DNA of 64,000 bases from an uncultured Caldilineaceae bacterium (GTDB taxonomy: Bacteria; Chloroflexota; Anaerolineae; Caldilineales; Caldilineaceae), in the NCBI GenBank assembly GCA_951812725.1, contig OX638330.1, positions 682,001 through 746,000 of the forward strand, read 5' to 3'. Shown one piece after another: positions 8,896 to 17,387 of the stretch. Under the pieces are notes generated by a model. It made no database searches, was not told where the DNA came from, and worked only from the letters and a program-made list of their open reading frames with translations. The stretch's first letter is position 1, and every line of letters begins with the position of its first letter. The position numbers were made by a program, and so were the translations under genes.

Positions 8896-9753
8896 ATGAG
8901 GCTTGGGGCGACGATTGGCGATTATCTGGGGACTGAGGACCCTGATGCGCATGTGGCGGAGTGCCGGCGGCAGGGCTATCGGGCCGCGCCGTGCCCGGAG
9001 GTGGCGACAGGCGACCGAGACCGGATTCGCGACATCAAGCGAGCGTTCGGCGAGGCCGATATCGTGATCGGGGAAGTGGCCGCCTGGGTCAATCCGCTCC
9101 ACCCGGACGCGGACACACGGCGTGCGAATCGGAACACGATTGCGGAGAGGCTCGCCCTGGCTGACGAGCTGGAGGCCGTCTGTTGCGCGACGGTCGTCGG
9201 CTCCTATGACGGCAGCGACAATTGGGACTCTCATGTCGGGCACCATCCGAAAAACTTCAGCGAGGAGGGCTTCGAGGCGGTTGTAGAGTGGGTGCGGCAG
9301 GTTCTGACCGAGGTCGAGCCGCGGCGCACCAAGCTGACCCTCGAAATGTCGCCCTGGACCCTGCTGGACGGGCCTGAGATCTATCTTGCACTGCTCGAAG
9401 CGATCGATCACCCCGGGTTGGGCGTCCATCTCGACCCGGCAAACGCGGTACGCGAGCCGCGCATCTATTATGCGACGACCGAACTGCTGAACAGGTGCTT
9501 CGACATTCTAGGCCCGTGGATTCGCTCCTGTCATGCCAAGGATATCCACTTTGCGCTCGACGCGCGCACCGTTGCCATCGAGGAGGTGCTGCCGGGCCGG
9601 GGCGTATTGGACTATCGCACCTACGTTTCTCGGATTGAGCGGTTGTCGCCGGATATGCCGCTGATCATCGAGCATCTGGCGACCGAGCCGGAATACAAAG
9701 AGGTGGGCGACTTCATTCGCGGCATCGCCAACGAGGTGGGCGCAACGATATAA
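8896..9753 (+). CDS. Sugar phosphate isomerase/epimerase (xylose-isomerase-like TIM barrel)
   Basis: A 285-residue protein of the xylose-isomerase-like (AP endonuclease family 2) superfamily, which isomerises or epimerises sugars and keto-sugars using a divalent metal. AAGGAG lies 7 bases before the ATG at 8896. Probable metal ligands follow the superfamily pattern: Glu in LEMSPWTLLD, Asp in GVHLDPANAV, His in SCHAKDIHF, and a final acidic residue in PLIIEHL. The length is typical and no signal is present, so it is cytoplasmic. It is 52 bp upstream of the SDR dehydrogenase in the same direction, consistent with a two-step conversion of one substrate. The exact sugar is unknown. Confidence 0.87.
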   Translation: MRLGATIGDYLGTEDPDAHVAECRRQGYRAAPCPEVATGDRDRIRDIKRAFGEADIVIGEVAAWVNPLHPDADTRRANRNTIAERLALADELEAVCCATVVGSYDGSDNWDSHVGHHPKNFSEEGFEAVVEWVRQVLTEVEPRRTKLTLEMSPWTLLDGPEIYLALLEAIDHPGLGVHLDPANAVREPRIYYATTELLNRCFDILGPWIRSCHAKDIHFALDARTVAIEEVLPGRGVLDYRTYVSRIERLSPDMPLIIEHLATEPEYKEVGDFIRGIANEVGATI

Positions 9754-9805
9754 GAGTGGACAGGGGATAGAAACGGAATCAGCCGCTGGCAACAGAGGTA
9801 ACGCT

Positions 9806-10609
9806 ATGCAAGGTAAACTTTCGGGAAAGGTGGCGCTGGTCACTGGTGCGAGCAAGGGGATTGGCCAGGGGCTGGCGGTCGGGCTGGCCGCGGCCGGGGC
9901 GCGGGTTGCCGCCAACTACAAGACGGATGCCGAGGGCGCGCAGAGCACGTGCACCAGCATACGGGAGGCGGGCGGGGAGGCCGAGCCATTTCAGGCCGAC
10001 ATCGGTTCGAAGAAGGAATTCGAGCAGCTGGTGGACGCCGTCTGCGCGCGCTTCGGACGGCTGGATGTGTTGGTCAACAACGCGGCCCGCACCCGTTTCG
10101 GTCACGCCTTCGAGATCACCGAGGAGGACTTCAACGACGTGGTCGATACCAACCTGCGCGGCCCCTTTTTCGGCTCGGTCGCGGTTGCCCGCAAGATGCA
10201 GGCGCAGGGCAGCGGCTCGATCATCAATATCAGCTCCATCGCGGCCAAGCTTATGATCCCGGCGCACTCGAGCTACACGATGGCCAAGGGCGGTCTGGAG
10301 GCGCTCACCCGGCAACTTGCGCTCGAACTGGCGCCTGAGGTGCGCGTCAACGCCATCGCGCCTACGGCCACCAGCACCGAGCGCAACCGCGGCTATGATC
10401 CTGACTACGAACAGAAATGGCGTGCGATCACGCCCGCCGGCCGCGTCGCCACTGTGGAGGACTACGTAGGGACCTGCGTTTTTCTGGCAAGCGATGATGC
10501 CTCGATGGTCACGGGCCAGATCATCTACGTGGACGGCGGCTGGACGCTGCGCGGTTTCACGCCGGATATGTCCGACTATGATTTTTCGCAGGATCGTGAG
10601 CGCGGCTAG
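9806..10609 (+). CDS. Short-chain dehydrogenase/reductase (SDR)
   Basis: A 267-residue classical SDR that oxidises or reduces an alcohol/carbonyl pair using NAD(P). Sequence markers are the Rossmann glycine motif TGASKGIG (13-20), NNAA (91-94), the serine in NISSIAA (about 143), and the catalytic pair Tyr157/Lys161 in SSYTMAKGG. DGGW near the C-terminus is also typical. It follows the epimerase-like gene and probably acts on the same pathway, for example as a sugar or sugar-acid dehydrogenase. An unusual hydrophilic tail (DMSDYDFSQDRERG) extends past the standard end. A second SDR of the same class is at 24104. Confidence 0.93.
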   Translation: MQGKLSGKVALVTGASKGIGQGLAVGLAAAGARVAANYKTDAEGAQSTCTSIREAGGEAEPFQADIGSKKEFEQLVDAVCARFGRLDVLVNNAARTRFGHAFEITEEDFNDVVDTNLRGPFFGSVAVARKMQAQGSGSIINISSIAAKLMIPAHSSYTMAKGGLEALTRQLALELAPEVRVNAIAPTATSTERNRGYDPDYEQKWRAITPAGRVATVEDYVGTCVFLASDDASMVTGQIIYVDGGWTLRGFTPDMSDYDFSQDRERG

Positions 10610-10726
10610 ACGTGCGGGGGCACTGCGGGGGAACTGCCGGGTTTAGGGGGCTGAGATAGCGCGTGGGAAGGAAGACACTGTTGGCTAGACATGCTGCCGG
10701 GGAAGAATGAGCACGGTGGCTAGCCA

Positions 10727-10862
10727 GAGGGGGGCGTTGCGGGGGCGCAGCCCCTGCACAAGGGAGGCCGCTTGCGGCCGACCGCCCATATGACAATCAT
10801 GAGGAGAGAAGAAGCACCTTTGCTTCCTACGTTCAGGGTTGCGAATCAGTTGCGGCTGAACA
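10727..10862. repeat. Dispersed hairpin repeat, copy A
   Basis: First of three intergenic copies in the window (others at 43681 and 58749). The core contains GGGGCGTTGCGGGGG, a GC palindrome, CACAAGGGAG, a second palindrome (GGCCGCTTGCGGCC here), and ends ACCGCCCA. A and B also share a weaker 60-70 base downstream part ending TGCGGCTG. Two strong hairpins are predicted. It lies in the gap between the SDR gene and the tandem repeats. It looks like a small non-autonomous palindromic repeat (REP/MITE-like), but no terminal target duplication was established. Confidence 0.7.
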
Positions 10863-10869
10863 GTAACCT

Positions 10870-11271
10870 TTGCTACATAAATTCGTGTAGCAAGTGTCAA
10901 TTGGAAGGGCAACGGACCGAACTATGGCAGGCCGTATAACGATGACCGATTACAAGGGAGATTGGGCCTTGCGGGAAGGCAATGTCCACCCCAGGCCTTA
11001 CGCTTGCTACATAAATTCGTGTAGGAAGTGTCAACCGGAAGGGCAACGGACCGAACTATGGCAGGCCGTATAACGATGACCGATTGCAATGCAGATGGGG
11101 CCTTGCGGGAAGGCAATGTGCACCCCAGGCCCCACGCTTGCTACGTAAATTCGTGTAGCAAGTGTCAATCGGAAGGGCAACGGACCGAACTATGGCAGGC
11201 TGTATAACGATGACCGATTACAACGCAGATTGGGCCTTGCGGGAAGGCAATGTCCACCCCAGGCCCCACGC
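10870..11271 (+). repeat. Three-fold tandem repeat (134 bp) of a gene leader and start region
   Basis: Three head-to-tail units begin at 10870, 11004 and 11138, each 134 bp, with a few substitutions between them. Each unit contains an inverted repeat (CTTGCTAC, about 10 bases, GTAGCAAG; one arm base differs in unit 2), the leader GGAAGGGCAACGGACCGAAC, an ATG (10924, 11058, 11192) and about 24 codons of an epimerase start (MTDY..DWALREGNVHPRP). Only the third unit continues into the full gene. The first two would encode short peptides that stop in the next unit. The region therefore offers three copies of a possible operator and three start sites. The units are diverged enough that an assembly artefact is unlikely. 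Confidence 0.9.
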
Positions 11272-12073
11272 TGGCTCCCTCAGTCGCGAGGATGTGATAG
11301 CGCTCTGCGGCACTCTGGATATCGACGGCCTGGAATTGATGCACCAGTACTGGGAGGGCTGCCCACCGGCGTATGTTCGGGGGCTGGCGGAGGACGCCGG
11401 TCTGCAGATAGTCTCCTATATCTTCTTTTCTGATTTGGCGCTACCGCCGGACGAGCGCGGCGCCGCGATTGACGAGGTGTACGCGCAAATTGACCGCATT
11501 GCCGAGATGGGCAGCGCGTTGGGCATGATCGTGCCGGGGGTCGCCAAGGATGCGCGGCCTCTGGAACTGCAGCGTGCCTGGATGGTTGATGGACTGCGCG
11601 TCTGCGCCGAGCGCGCCCAGTCGGTCGGGGTAACGTTGATTTCGGAGAACGTCGACTACCCGCCCAGCCGTCCGCTGATGGGGCGCGGGGCAGACTGCCG
11701 GGACATCTGCGCGCAGGTCGATTCGCCTGGCTTCCGGCTGATATACGACTGCGCGGCATCGCTGTTCGTTGACGAAGATCCGCTGGAGACGCTTCACACG
11801 ATGGCGCCCCATGTCGTCCACGTTCATGTCAAGAACAGCCGACCGCTCGCGCCCGGTGAGCAACGGGCGCGCTATCTGGATGGAGACGGCGGTCAACGCT
11901 ATACCGGGACCGACCTCGATGGCGGCGTGATCGATTTGCCGCCCATTCTGGCTGAACTGGGTCATCTCGGCTATGATGGCTTTGTGTTGCTTGAGTATCA
12001 GGGGGAAGAGGATCCGCGTGTTTCCCTGCCGCGTAATATCACCCAATTGCGCCGGCTGCTCGAACCACTGTAG
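11192..12073 (+). CDS. Sugar phosphate isomerase/epimerase (xylose-isomerase-like TIM barrel)
   Basis: A protein of about 293 residues in the xylose-isomerase-like superfamily. Candidate metal ligands: Glu in LISENVDYPP, Asp in LIYDCAAS, His in VHVHVKNSR, and Glu in LLEYQGEEDP near the end. The start is uncertain: ATG at 11192 (GGAAGGG about 14 bases upstream), ATG at 11210 and GTG at 11162 share the frame. The first 24 or so codons lie in the third unit of the 134-bp tandem repeat, so translation signals are triplicated upstream. It is not closely similar to the family member at 8896. A 42-codon dioxygenase stub follows 40 bp downstream. Confidence 0.85.
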   Translation: MAGCITMTDYNADWALREGNVHPRPHAGSLSREDVIALCGTLDIDGLELMHQYWEGCPPAYVRGLAEDAGLQIVSYIFFSDLALPPDERGAAIDEVYAQIDRIAEMGSALGMIVPGVAKDARPLELQRAWMVDGLRVCAERAQSVGVTLISENVDYPPSRPLMGRGADCRDICAQVDSPGFRLIYDCAASLFVDEDPLETLHTMAPHVVHVHVKNSRPLAPGEQRARYLDGDGGQRYTGTDLDGGVIDLPPILAELGHLGYDGFVLLEYQGEEDPRVSLPRNITQLRRLLEPL

Positions 12074-12113
12074 CTGCTGCACCTGCACTATCAACTATCC
12101 ACAGAGTTCACCG

Positions 12114-12242
12114 ATGATAACGGATGAACAGATCGCTTTCTTCCAGGCCTTTGGTTTTCTGGTGCTGCAGCAAGCGTTTAGCCCGCAAGAGCGGCCGCCG
12201 CCATCTGGCCGTGAATTTTGTCCCGTGACCGCAGAAGGCTAA
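12114..12242 (+). pseudogene. Truncated N-terminal stub of a phytanoyl-CoA dioxygenase-family gene
   Basis: A 42-residue frame starts MITDEQIAFFQAFGFLVLQQ, the hallmark N-terminus of PhyH-type Fe(II)/2-oxoglutarate dioxygenases. It loses family resemblance at about codon 28 and stops at 12242. Intact members are about 250-300 residues and carry the iron-binding H-x-D..H triad, which is absent here, so this can only be a remnant. The spacing after the epimerase gene suggests it was once the next gene of the operon and was cut by deletion. It could also be a very short expressed peptide, which seems less likely. Confidence 0.65.
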
Positions 12243-12486
12243 CGATACTGATATGCTGGTGCAGTGTCATCGGGTCGCCCTTGAGGCGATGTAGGGGTAT
12301 CAGTTCAGCTGGCCGCAGCTGATCTTAACTGACAGTTTTCTCTAGAGCGAGAATCCGGGCATCTGACGAAGTCCGCTAAGCAGGTGGAAATGGAGCCGGT
12401 GTGAGCGGCGACGAGAAGCCAGGCGCCTTCTATTCTCGCCAGCCTCAGTCCTTATCATACTCTAAACAACAGGGGAAAAGTGAGCG

Positions 12487-13452
12487 ATGAAAGTTCTCTA
12501 TCTGCGCGCGCCAAGTGGACTGGATGACGCCTATCCTGATTTCGTCAAGGCGATCGAAGGGCGGTTTCCTTTCGAGGTTTTCGACCCTGACAGGCCGCCG
12601 GAAGAGCAGTTCGAGGGTGTAGAGGTTGTCATTGACCCGGGAGGGGCAGTGGGCACGCGGCCCATAATCGACGCGGGTCTGGCAGCCGGTGTGAAGCTGT
12701 GGCAGGTCACCACCAATGGTACCGATCATGTGGACGTGGCCTATATTCTGGAGCAGGGGCTGCCGCTGGCGAACTCGCCGGGAAGGCTGAGCGCGGTACC
12801 GCTGGCCGAACACGTTTTGTTGCTGATCCTTTACTTCGCCAAGAATCTCGACCACAATCGTGTGGACGGGTGGCAACGCATGCTTGGAGAAGAGCTGGCA
12901 GGCAAGGTGCTGGGGCTTATCGGGTTTGGCGCCAGCGCGCGCGAGGTGGCGCGGCGGGCGTGGCCGCTCGGTATGCGTATCATGGCGGTCGACGTGATGG
13001 ATTTCCCACAGGCCGAGTTGGACGAGTTTCACGTGGAGTATTTGGGCGGGCCGGAGCAGCTGGATCATATTCTGCCGGAAGTGGACTACCTTTCACTGCA
13101 TGTCCATCTCAACGCGACGACGCGGCACATGATCGACCGCCGCGTCTTGAGGCTGATGAAGCCGACGTCTGTCCTGCTCAATGTAGCGCGCGGGGAGTTG
13201 ATCGATGAGGCGGCCCTGGTGGAAGCGCTTCAACAGGATTGGATAAAGGGAGCAGGGTTGGACGTGTTCGAGCAGGAGCCGTTGCCGGCTGACCACCCGC
13301 TGCTGCAGCTGGACAATGTCATTCTCACGCCTCATTCATCGGGTTTAACGCCGGATACGCCGCGCAGACGGATGGAGGCCGCAGTGGCGAACGTGGAGCG
13401 CATCGCCAAGGGGCAGCCGCCAGGGGACCTGGTGACGACGCTGGTGCGCTGA
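12487..13452 (+). CDS. D-isomer-specific 2-hydroxyacid dehydrogenase
   Basis: A 321-residue NAD(P)-dependent oxidoreductase of the D-2-hydroxyacid dehydrogenase family (2-hydroxyacid to 2-ketoacid). The nucleotide-binding motif is GFGASA (146-151). The catalytic triad is visible as Arg235 (NVARGELIDE), Glu264 (FEQEPL) and His283 (TPHSSG). The N-terminal substrate-binding domain (MKVLYLRAPSG) is the part duplicated as a pseudogene at 8414. The ribosome-binding site is weak. It is followed 93 bp later by a second, distinct member. A role in oxidising a sugar-acid intermediate fits the neighbours; glyoxylate/hydroxypyruvate reductase activity is an alternative. Confidence 0.92.
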   Translation: MKVLYLRAPSGLDDAYPDFVKAIEGRFPFEVFDPDRPPEEQFEGVEVVIDPGGAVGTRPIIDAGLAAGVKLWQVTTNGTDHVDVAYILEQGLPLANSPGRLSAVPLAEHVLLLILYFAKNLDHNRVDGWQRMLGEELAGKVLGLIGFGASAREVARRAWPLGMRIMAVDVMDFPQAELDEFHVEYLGGPEQLDHILPEVDYLSLHVHLNATTRHMIDRRVLRLMKPTSVLLNVARGELIDEAALVEALQQDWIKGAGLDVFEQEPLPADHPLLQLDNVILTPHSSGLTPDTPRRRMEAAVANVERIAKGQPPGDLVTTLVR

Positions 13453-13545
13453 CGCTGGCGGATCGTAGTTGGCGGCGCGGCGTCCTCATTCGTAAATCGA
13501 CGCGACCTTTACAAGATATCGAAGAGTCAGATCACTGGAGGAACG

Positions 13546-14547
13546 ATGACGAGATTCAAGGTGGCCATGGTCCATATGGATCCGGAAGTGTTGCCCGCGT
13601 GGGTGCCCAATACGATGGCAGACCACGATATAGAGTTCGTTTTCCAGGAATGCGAGACGCGTGCGCAACTGGCGGCCTGCGCCGGCGATGCCGATGTCGT
13701 GTGGATCTTCGGCGGCAGTCACATCGTGACCGCCGAGAGTCTTTCCGATATTCCTCGCTGTGGCGCGTTGATTCGCACCGGCAGCGGTACTGACAATATA
13801 CCGATCGACGCCGCGACCGCGCGCGGCATTATCGTCGCCAACACGCCTGAGGCTTTCAACGATGGCGTGTCGGACCATACGATTGGGCTGCTGTTGGCCG
13901 TCGTTCGTCAAATTGGCCTTCAGGACCGGAAAGTGCGTGCCGGAATCTGGGACCGGAACGCCGGCTTCCCGGGTTGGCATCTGCAGGGGCAGACGTTGGG
14001 GTTGATTGGGTTCGGTCATATTGCCCGCCTGGTGACGCGCAAGTTGAGCGGGTACGAGATGACGGTGCTGGCCCATGACCCCTTCGTGGGTGCAGACGTG
14101 ATGGCCGAACACGGCGTGCAAGCGGCATCAATGGAGCAAGTTCTGTCAGGTTCGGACTTTGTGTCGCTCCACTGCCCACTGTTGGCCGAGACCCACAATC
14201 TGATCGGAGAGCGTGAACTGCGGACGATGAAGCCCAGGGCAATCCTGATCAACACCTCTCGCGGTCCGGTGGTGGATGAAGCGGCGCTGTTGCGGGCGCT
14301 GACCGAGGGCTGGATCGCGGCCGCGGGCCTTGATGTGTTGGAGCTGGAGCCGCCGGACGCGGACAATCCCCTGTTCGGCCTGGAGAACGTTGTCATCACC
14401 CCGCACATAGCCGGCTACTCCGATGAATCGCTGGAAAACAGCTGGCGGCTGTCGGTCGAGACCGTCCTGGATCTGGCCCAAGAGCGCTGGCCCCGTTCTT
14501 ACGTCAACCCCAACGTGGAGCCGCGCTGGCGGCTGCAAAGGAGATGA
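13546..14547 (+). CDS. D-isomer-specific 2-hydroxyacid dehydrogenase (phosphoglycerate-dehydrogenase-like)
   Basis: A 333-residue member of the D-2-hydroxyacid dehydrogenase family with GGAGG upstream of the ATG at 13546. NAD-binding motif GFGHIA (155-160); catalytic Arg239 (NTSRGPVVDE), Glu268 (LELEPP) and His287 (TPHIAGYS). The catalytic domain resembles SerA-like enzymes, but the ACT/regulatory C-terminus of true phosphoglycerate dehydrogenase is missing, so a catabolic 2-hydroxyacid role is more likely. Its stop codon lies between the ribosome-binding site and the start of the aldolase gene, 4 bp apart, which implies coupled translation and a shared pathway. Confidence 0.92.
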   Translation: MTRFKVAMVHMDPEVLPAWVPNTMADHDIEFVFQECETRAQLAACAGDADVVWIFGGSHIVTAESLSDIPRCGALIRTGSGTDNIPIDAATARGIIVANTPEAFNDGVSDHTIGLLLAVVRQIGLQDRKVRAGIWDRNAGFPGWHLQGQTLGLIGFGHIARLVTRKLSGYEMTVLAHDPFVGADVMAEHGVQAASMEQVLSGSDFVSLHCPLLAETHNLIGERELRTMKPRAILINTSRGPVVDEAALLRALTEGWIAAAGLDVLELEPPDADNPLFGLENVVITPHIAGYSDESLENSWRLSVETVLDLAQERWPRSYVNPNVEPRWRLQRR

Positions 14548-14551
14548 AGGC

Positions 14552-15334
14552 ATGAAAGGTTCGGACCTGAAGAAGCGCCTGCATAGTGGAGAGTCCGTCT
14601 ACGGGACCTGGTCGGTTTCGACTGATCCGCTGGTGGCGGCGACGGTGGCGCGCGCCGGTTTCGACTGGGTGAGCGTTGACATGGAGCATTCGCCGCGCAA
14701 TGTGGAATCTCTGCGCTACGTTCTGTGGATGATACGGGAGACGCCGACGGTGGCGATGGTCAGGGTGAAGGACAACCGGCCCGATGAGATTAAGCAGGCG
14801 CTCGATGGGGGCGCGGACGGAGTAGTGGTCCCGCTGATCGAGTCGGTCGACGATGCCCGCCGTGCTGTGGCTGGGTGTAAATATCCGCCGGACGGTGTGC
14901 GCGGCTACGGTCCTTTCATGCCGTCATTTGGGGGCGATGACAGGGTATACCAGAGCACGGCCAACGATGAGACGCTGGTCTTTGTTCAGGTCGAACATTA
15001 TCGTGCGGTTGATGTTATCGAAGAGATCGCGGCGCTTGAGGGTATTGACGGCTTCATTATCGGGCCCAATGACCTGACGCTTTCGATGGACCTTTTTGGC
15101 GCGTGGGAGAGCGAAGCATTTATCAGCACGATTCAGCGGATTGCCCGGGCCGGGGACGCTAATGGCATTCCGGCCGGTTTCCCGGTGGACGTGCTGGGCG
15201 GGGCTGAGGCCGGTATCGCGTGGGTAAAGGAGTATGCGCCGAATTTGCGGCTGCTGACGATTGGCGGGGATCTGGGCTTTGTTTCTACAGGAGCCGAGGC
15301 CGCGTTGCAGCAGATCAGGGACCCAAACGCATAA
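14552..15334 (+). CDS. HpcH/HpaI-family aldolase
   Basis: A 260-residue class II pyruvate aldolase of the HpcH/HpaI family, which splits 2-keto-3-deoxy acids or 4-hydroxy-2-ketoacids into pyruvate and an aldehyde with a divalent metal. Start at ATG 14552 with AAGGAG upstream. Family landmarks: FDWVSVDMEHSP (catalytic His), ALDGGADGVVVPLIES, PPDGVRGYGP and FIIGPNDLTLSMD. Position directly after a 2-hydroxyacid dehydrogenase suggests a retro-aldol step on the oxidised product. 2-keto-3-deoxy sugar-acid aldolase is the simplest guess. It ends the plus-strand catabolic run; the next 560 bp have no clear gene. Confidence 0.92.
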   Translation: MKGSDLKKRLHSGESVYGTWSVSTDPLVAATVARAGFDWVSVDMEHSPRNVESLRYVLWMIRETPTVAMVRVKDNRPDEIKQALDGGADGVVVPLIESVDDARRAVAGCKYPPDGVRGYGPFMPSFGGDDRVYQSTANDETLVFVQVEHYRAVDVIEEIAALEGIDGFIIGPNDLTLSMDLFGAWESEAFISTIQRIARAGDANGIPAGFPVDVLGGAEAGIAWVKEYAPNLRLLTIGGDLGFVSTGAEAALQQIRDPNA

Positions 15335-15893
15335 CCAGACAAGAGGAGATATAAGCGAGAGCTATAACTAAAGAGGGCGTGGGCGATTTGCCCAATTGAA
15401 CGACCCGGTGGGCACTGTCCTGAACCGTTAGGACTGTGCGCGAGTCCGAGGAAATGTACAACGTGGTCGAGCAACTTAAAGGGTTAACCGAACTTTCGTG
15501 AGATGCTCTTACTCGAGTCCGGGATGGGCAGGTCAACCTTTTTCATTTCGGACACAAATTGTGACCTGTCGATAGCGAATTCAATCCTGACAATTCTGAT
15601 GGACTGAATAGAGAAAATACGAACGTAAACTGAATCAGAATGAGGCACGGGCGCGTTTGGCTTCGCTAATGATTGTACGAAGGGATTAGCGATACGATGA
15701 TTTTCTGCATAATCTTCCCCCAATCCCCACTTTCTTACCCAATGGGTCCTGCCCCGGGCCTATCGCTCTAATCAAATAAAGCATATTATTCCCCAAACAA
15801 TGGTCGCTTTTGGAGCCTACTCCAGATCTGGCGTCGGAGTTGCCGCCAATGCCGCCGACACTCTGAAGGACGGTTAGAAAAGAGGAGGACAAT
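15335..15893. other. AT-richer intergenic region, left edge of a compositional island
   Basis: No supported gene in 15335-15893. Base composition is visibly lower in GC from about 15480 than in the preceding catabolic genes and stays so to about 17.7 kb. Short open frames here have no family resemblance and no ribosome-binding site. Confidence 0.5.
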
Positions 15894-16760
15894 ATGCGCA
15901 CCAAATTCATTTCCATGTTTAAGACGTGGAAGAATGTCTTGACCAAGCCTGGCGAACAGACCTTTGCCGCCGAACGAAGCAAATCCTCGGCCACCTTACA
16001 AACTGCGCTCGCGTGGATTCTACTGGCCGGCGTAATAGCCGCACTGCTCGATATACTTTTGACTAGGTTGACTGAAATGTGGGTAATACCACCGGACGAA
16101 GTGGACTTTTCCCATCCCTCCGACTTCATTGTCATGATTACCGAACCCATCATGCATTTCAGAATTAATTTCACTTTACTGTATTTTGAATTCGCGAAGT
16201 TGTACGGCTGGTTGTGGGTGTATTCCGGGCTGTTCGACCTTGCTGCTGATTCTGTCTACCGCATCGTCAATTACATCACTATAGAAATTCCCGGCTGGCA
16301 ACGGACCCTTGCCAGGGGTCTACTGAGCCCTATGTCTTTCCTAGTCAAAGTGGGTGTTTACTACTGCATCGCCACCTTGTTAGGTGGAAGAGGACAGTTC
16401 CGTCGTTACGCTTACCTTCTCGCCGCAATTGCTGTGCCTATTACTTTTCTAAATTCGCTCCTCGATTTCTTGCCACTGGCCGTGGTTCGCCTTGTGGCCG
16501 TCTTGCCGGACTCCTCGTTTATGAGGGGGCAAAACTGGTACTACTTCCTATCAGGCACCGTTACCTTTGCCGCCTCTCTCATTGTACTGGCGTACTGGCT
16601 TGTCTTGTTATATTTCTCTACGAAGGTGGAGCATGGGATGACATGGTGGCGAGCAGTCGTTAGCGTCGTGACTTCGTACCAAGTGGTCTTTGTGCTAGGG
16701 ACCGTCTGGCCTTATGGATACATGGGCATTTTAGAAGCCGCACGTTTGCTTCGCTGGTGA
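15894..16760 (+). CDS. Yip1-family integral membrane protein
   Basis: A 288-residue membrane protein. The N-terminal cytoplasmic segment MFKTWKNVLTKPGEQTFAAE is characteristic of bacterial Yip1-domain proteins, followed by about five hydrophobic helices (LAWILLAGVIAALLDILL near residue 42, then at about 145-160, 175-190, 220-240 and 255-270). The function of bacterial Yip1 proteins is not known. AAAGAGGAGGAC lies just before the start. It sits in a lower-GC island with a broken small membrane protein and an anchored hypothetical protein, bordered by insertion sequences, which suggests horizontal acquisition or a relaxed region. Confidence 0.8.
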   Translation: MRTKFISMFKTWKNVLTKPGEQTFAAERSKSSATLQTALAWILLAGVIAALLDILLTRLTEMWVIPPDEVDFSHPSDFIVMITEPIMHFRINFTLLYFEFAKLYGWLWVYSGLFDLAADSVYRIVNYITIEIPGWQRTLARGLLSPMSFLVKVGVYYCIATLLGGRGQFRRYAYLLAAIAVPITFLNSLLDFLPLAVVRLVAVLPDSSFMRGQNWYYFLSGTVTFAASLIVLAYWLVLLYFSTKVEHGMTWWRAVVSVVTSYQVVFVLGTVWPYGYMGILEAARLLRW

Positions 16761-16764
16761 CCCC

Positions 16765-16953
16765 TTGATAGGTTTCGTAATCATTCTCGTTGCGAAGTTC
16801 ATGTTGACGTTCGGACTACCCATTGCCGCCGCAATCGTCTGGCAAAATCGTACCCATGTACTATGAAGTAGCCTATTCTTCCCACTCATCGTAATCTTTG
16901 TCTTTTATTTCTGTCTGAGCAGGCAGATGAAATTCGTCAGGAGTAGGCAATGA
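16765..16953 (+). pseudogene. Small two-helix membrane protein gene interrupted by an in-frame TGA
   Basis: Read from a TTG at 16765, one frame gives a hydrophobic helix (IGFVIILVAKFMLTFGLPIA), an in-frame TGA at 16864-16866, then in the same frame a second helix (SLFFPLIVIFVFYFCL) and a basic tail. It ends at a TGA (16951-16953) that overlaps the ATG of the next gene as ATGA. Two hydrophobic segments in one frame, plus coupling at the far end, argue that this was a real gene of about 62 codons with a nonsense mutation. It begins 5 bases after the Yip1 stop. TGA readthrough is possible but unsupported. A sequencing error is the other option. Confidence 0.5.
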
Positions 16954-17387
16954 GCGAGTCTACGATTCGGTTGATAGCACGCTCTATTGGCGTAGTGCTC
17001 ATCGCAGTCTTAATCGGTGTCATAACCCGATTGACCTATCAGTACAGTATTCCCAAACATCCTTGCGGACCGCGGAGAGGGGTGGTTTTTAACTATACCG
17101 AACGTGAAATACACGTCCAAGGTCTTTCACTTCAGGAGGACGGGTCAATTCAAGATGTAGGAGTAGTACTCGCCCCAAATCAGTCGTCGAAAGAAGCTGG
17201 AATTTGTAGTGTCCAAGAAATGACGGTGGGAGGGGCGAAAGATTGGTTCTATAAAGGAATGGAAATGCGACCAGGGGTGTGGATGGTAATTTCGACCAAC
17301 TACACCTATTGTATCAGTGGAGAAGAACCCATTACAGGGGAATGGTATGAAGTTCTATGCAGTAAAGAGTTTGCCAACACAGAATAG
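16950..17387 (+). CDS. Hypothetical membrane-anchored protein
   Basis: A 145-residue protein with an N-terminal signal-anchor (LIARSIGVVLIAVLIGVITR) and an extracytoplasmic part of about 115 residues. The latter carries four cysteines (HPCGPR, GICSVQ, TYCISG, VLCSKE), which could form disulfides. AGGAG lies just before the ATG, which overlaps the end of the broken small membrane gene. No family was recognised. The composition is AT-richer than most of the window. It is probably co-transcribed with the Yip1 gene. A role in the cell envelope is likely from topology only. Confidence 0.55.
   Translation: MSESTIRLIARSIGVVLIAVLIGVITRLTYQYSIPKHPCGPRRGVVFNYTEREIHVQGLSLQEDGSIQDVGVVLAPNQSSKEAGICSVQEMTVGGAKDWFYKGMEMRPGVWMVISTNYTYCISGEEPITGEWYEVLCSKEFANTE

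Noticed and set aside
10942..11073. Short peptides encoded by the first two tandem units
   Set aside because: They are readable from an ATG, but they end in the next unit's leader; by-products of the duplication are the simpler explanation.
16864..16866. Selenocysteine at the in-frame TGA
   Set aside because: The TGA lies in a hydrophobic small protein with no redox motif, and no SECIS-like hairpin was seen directly after it.
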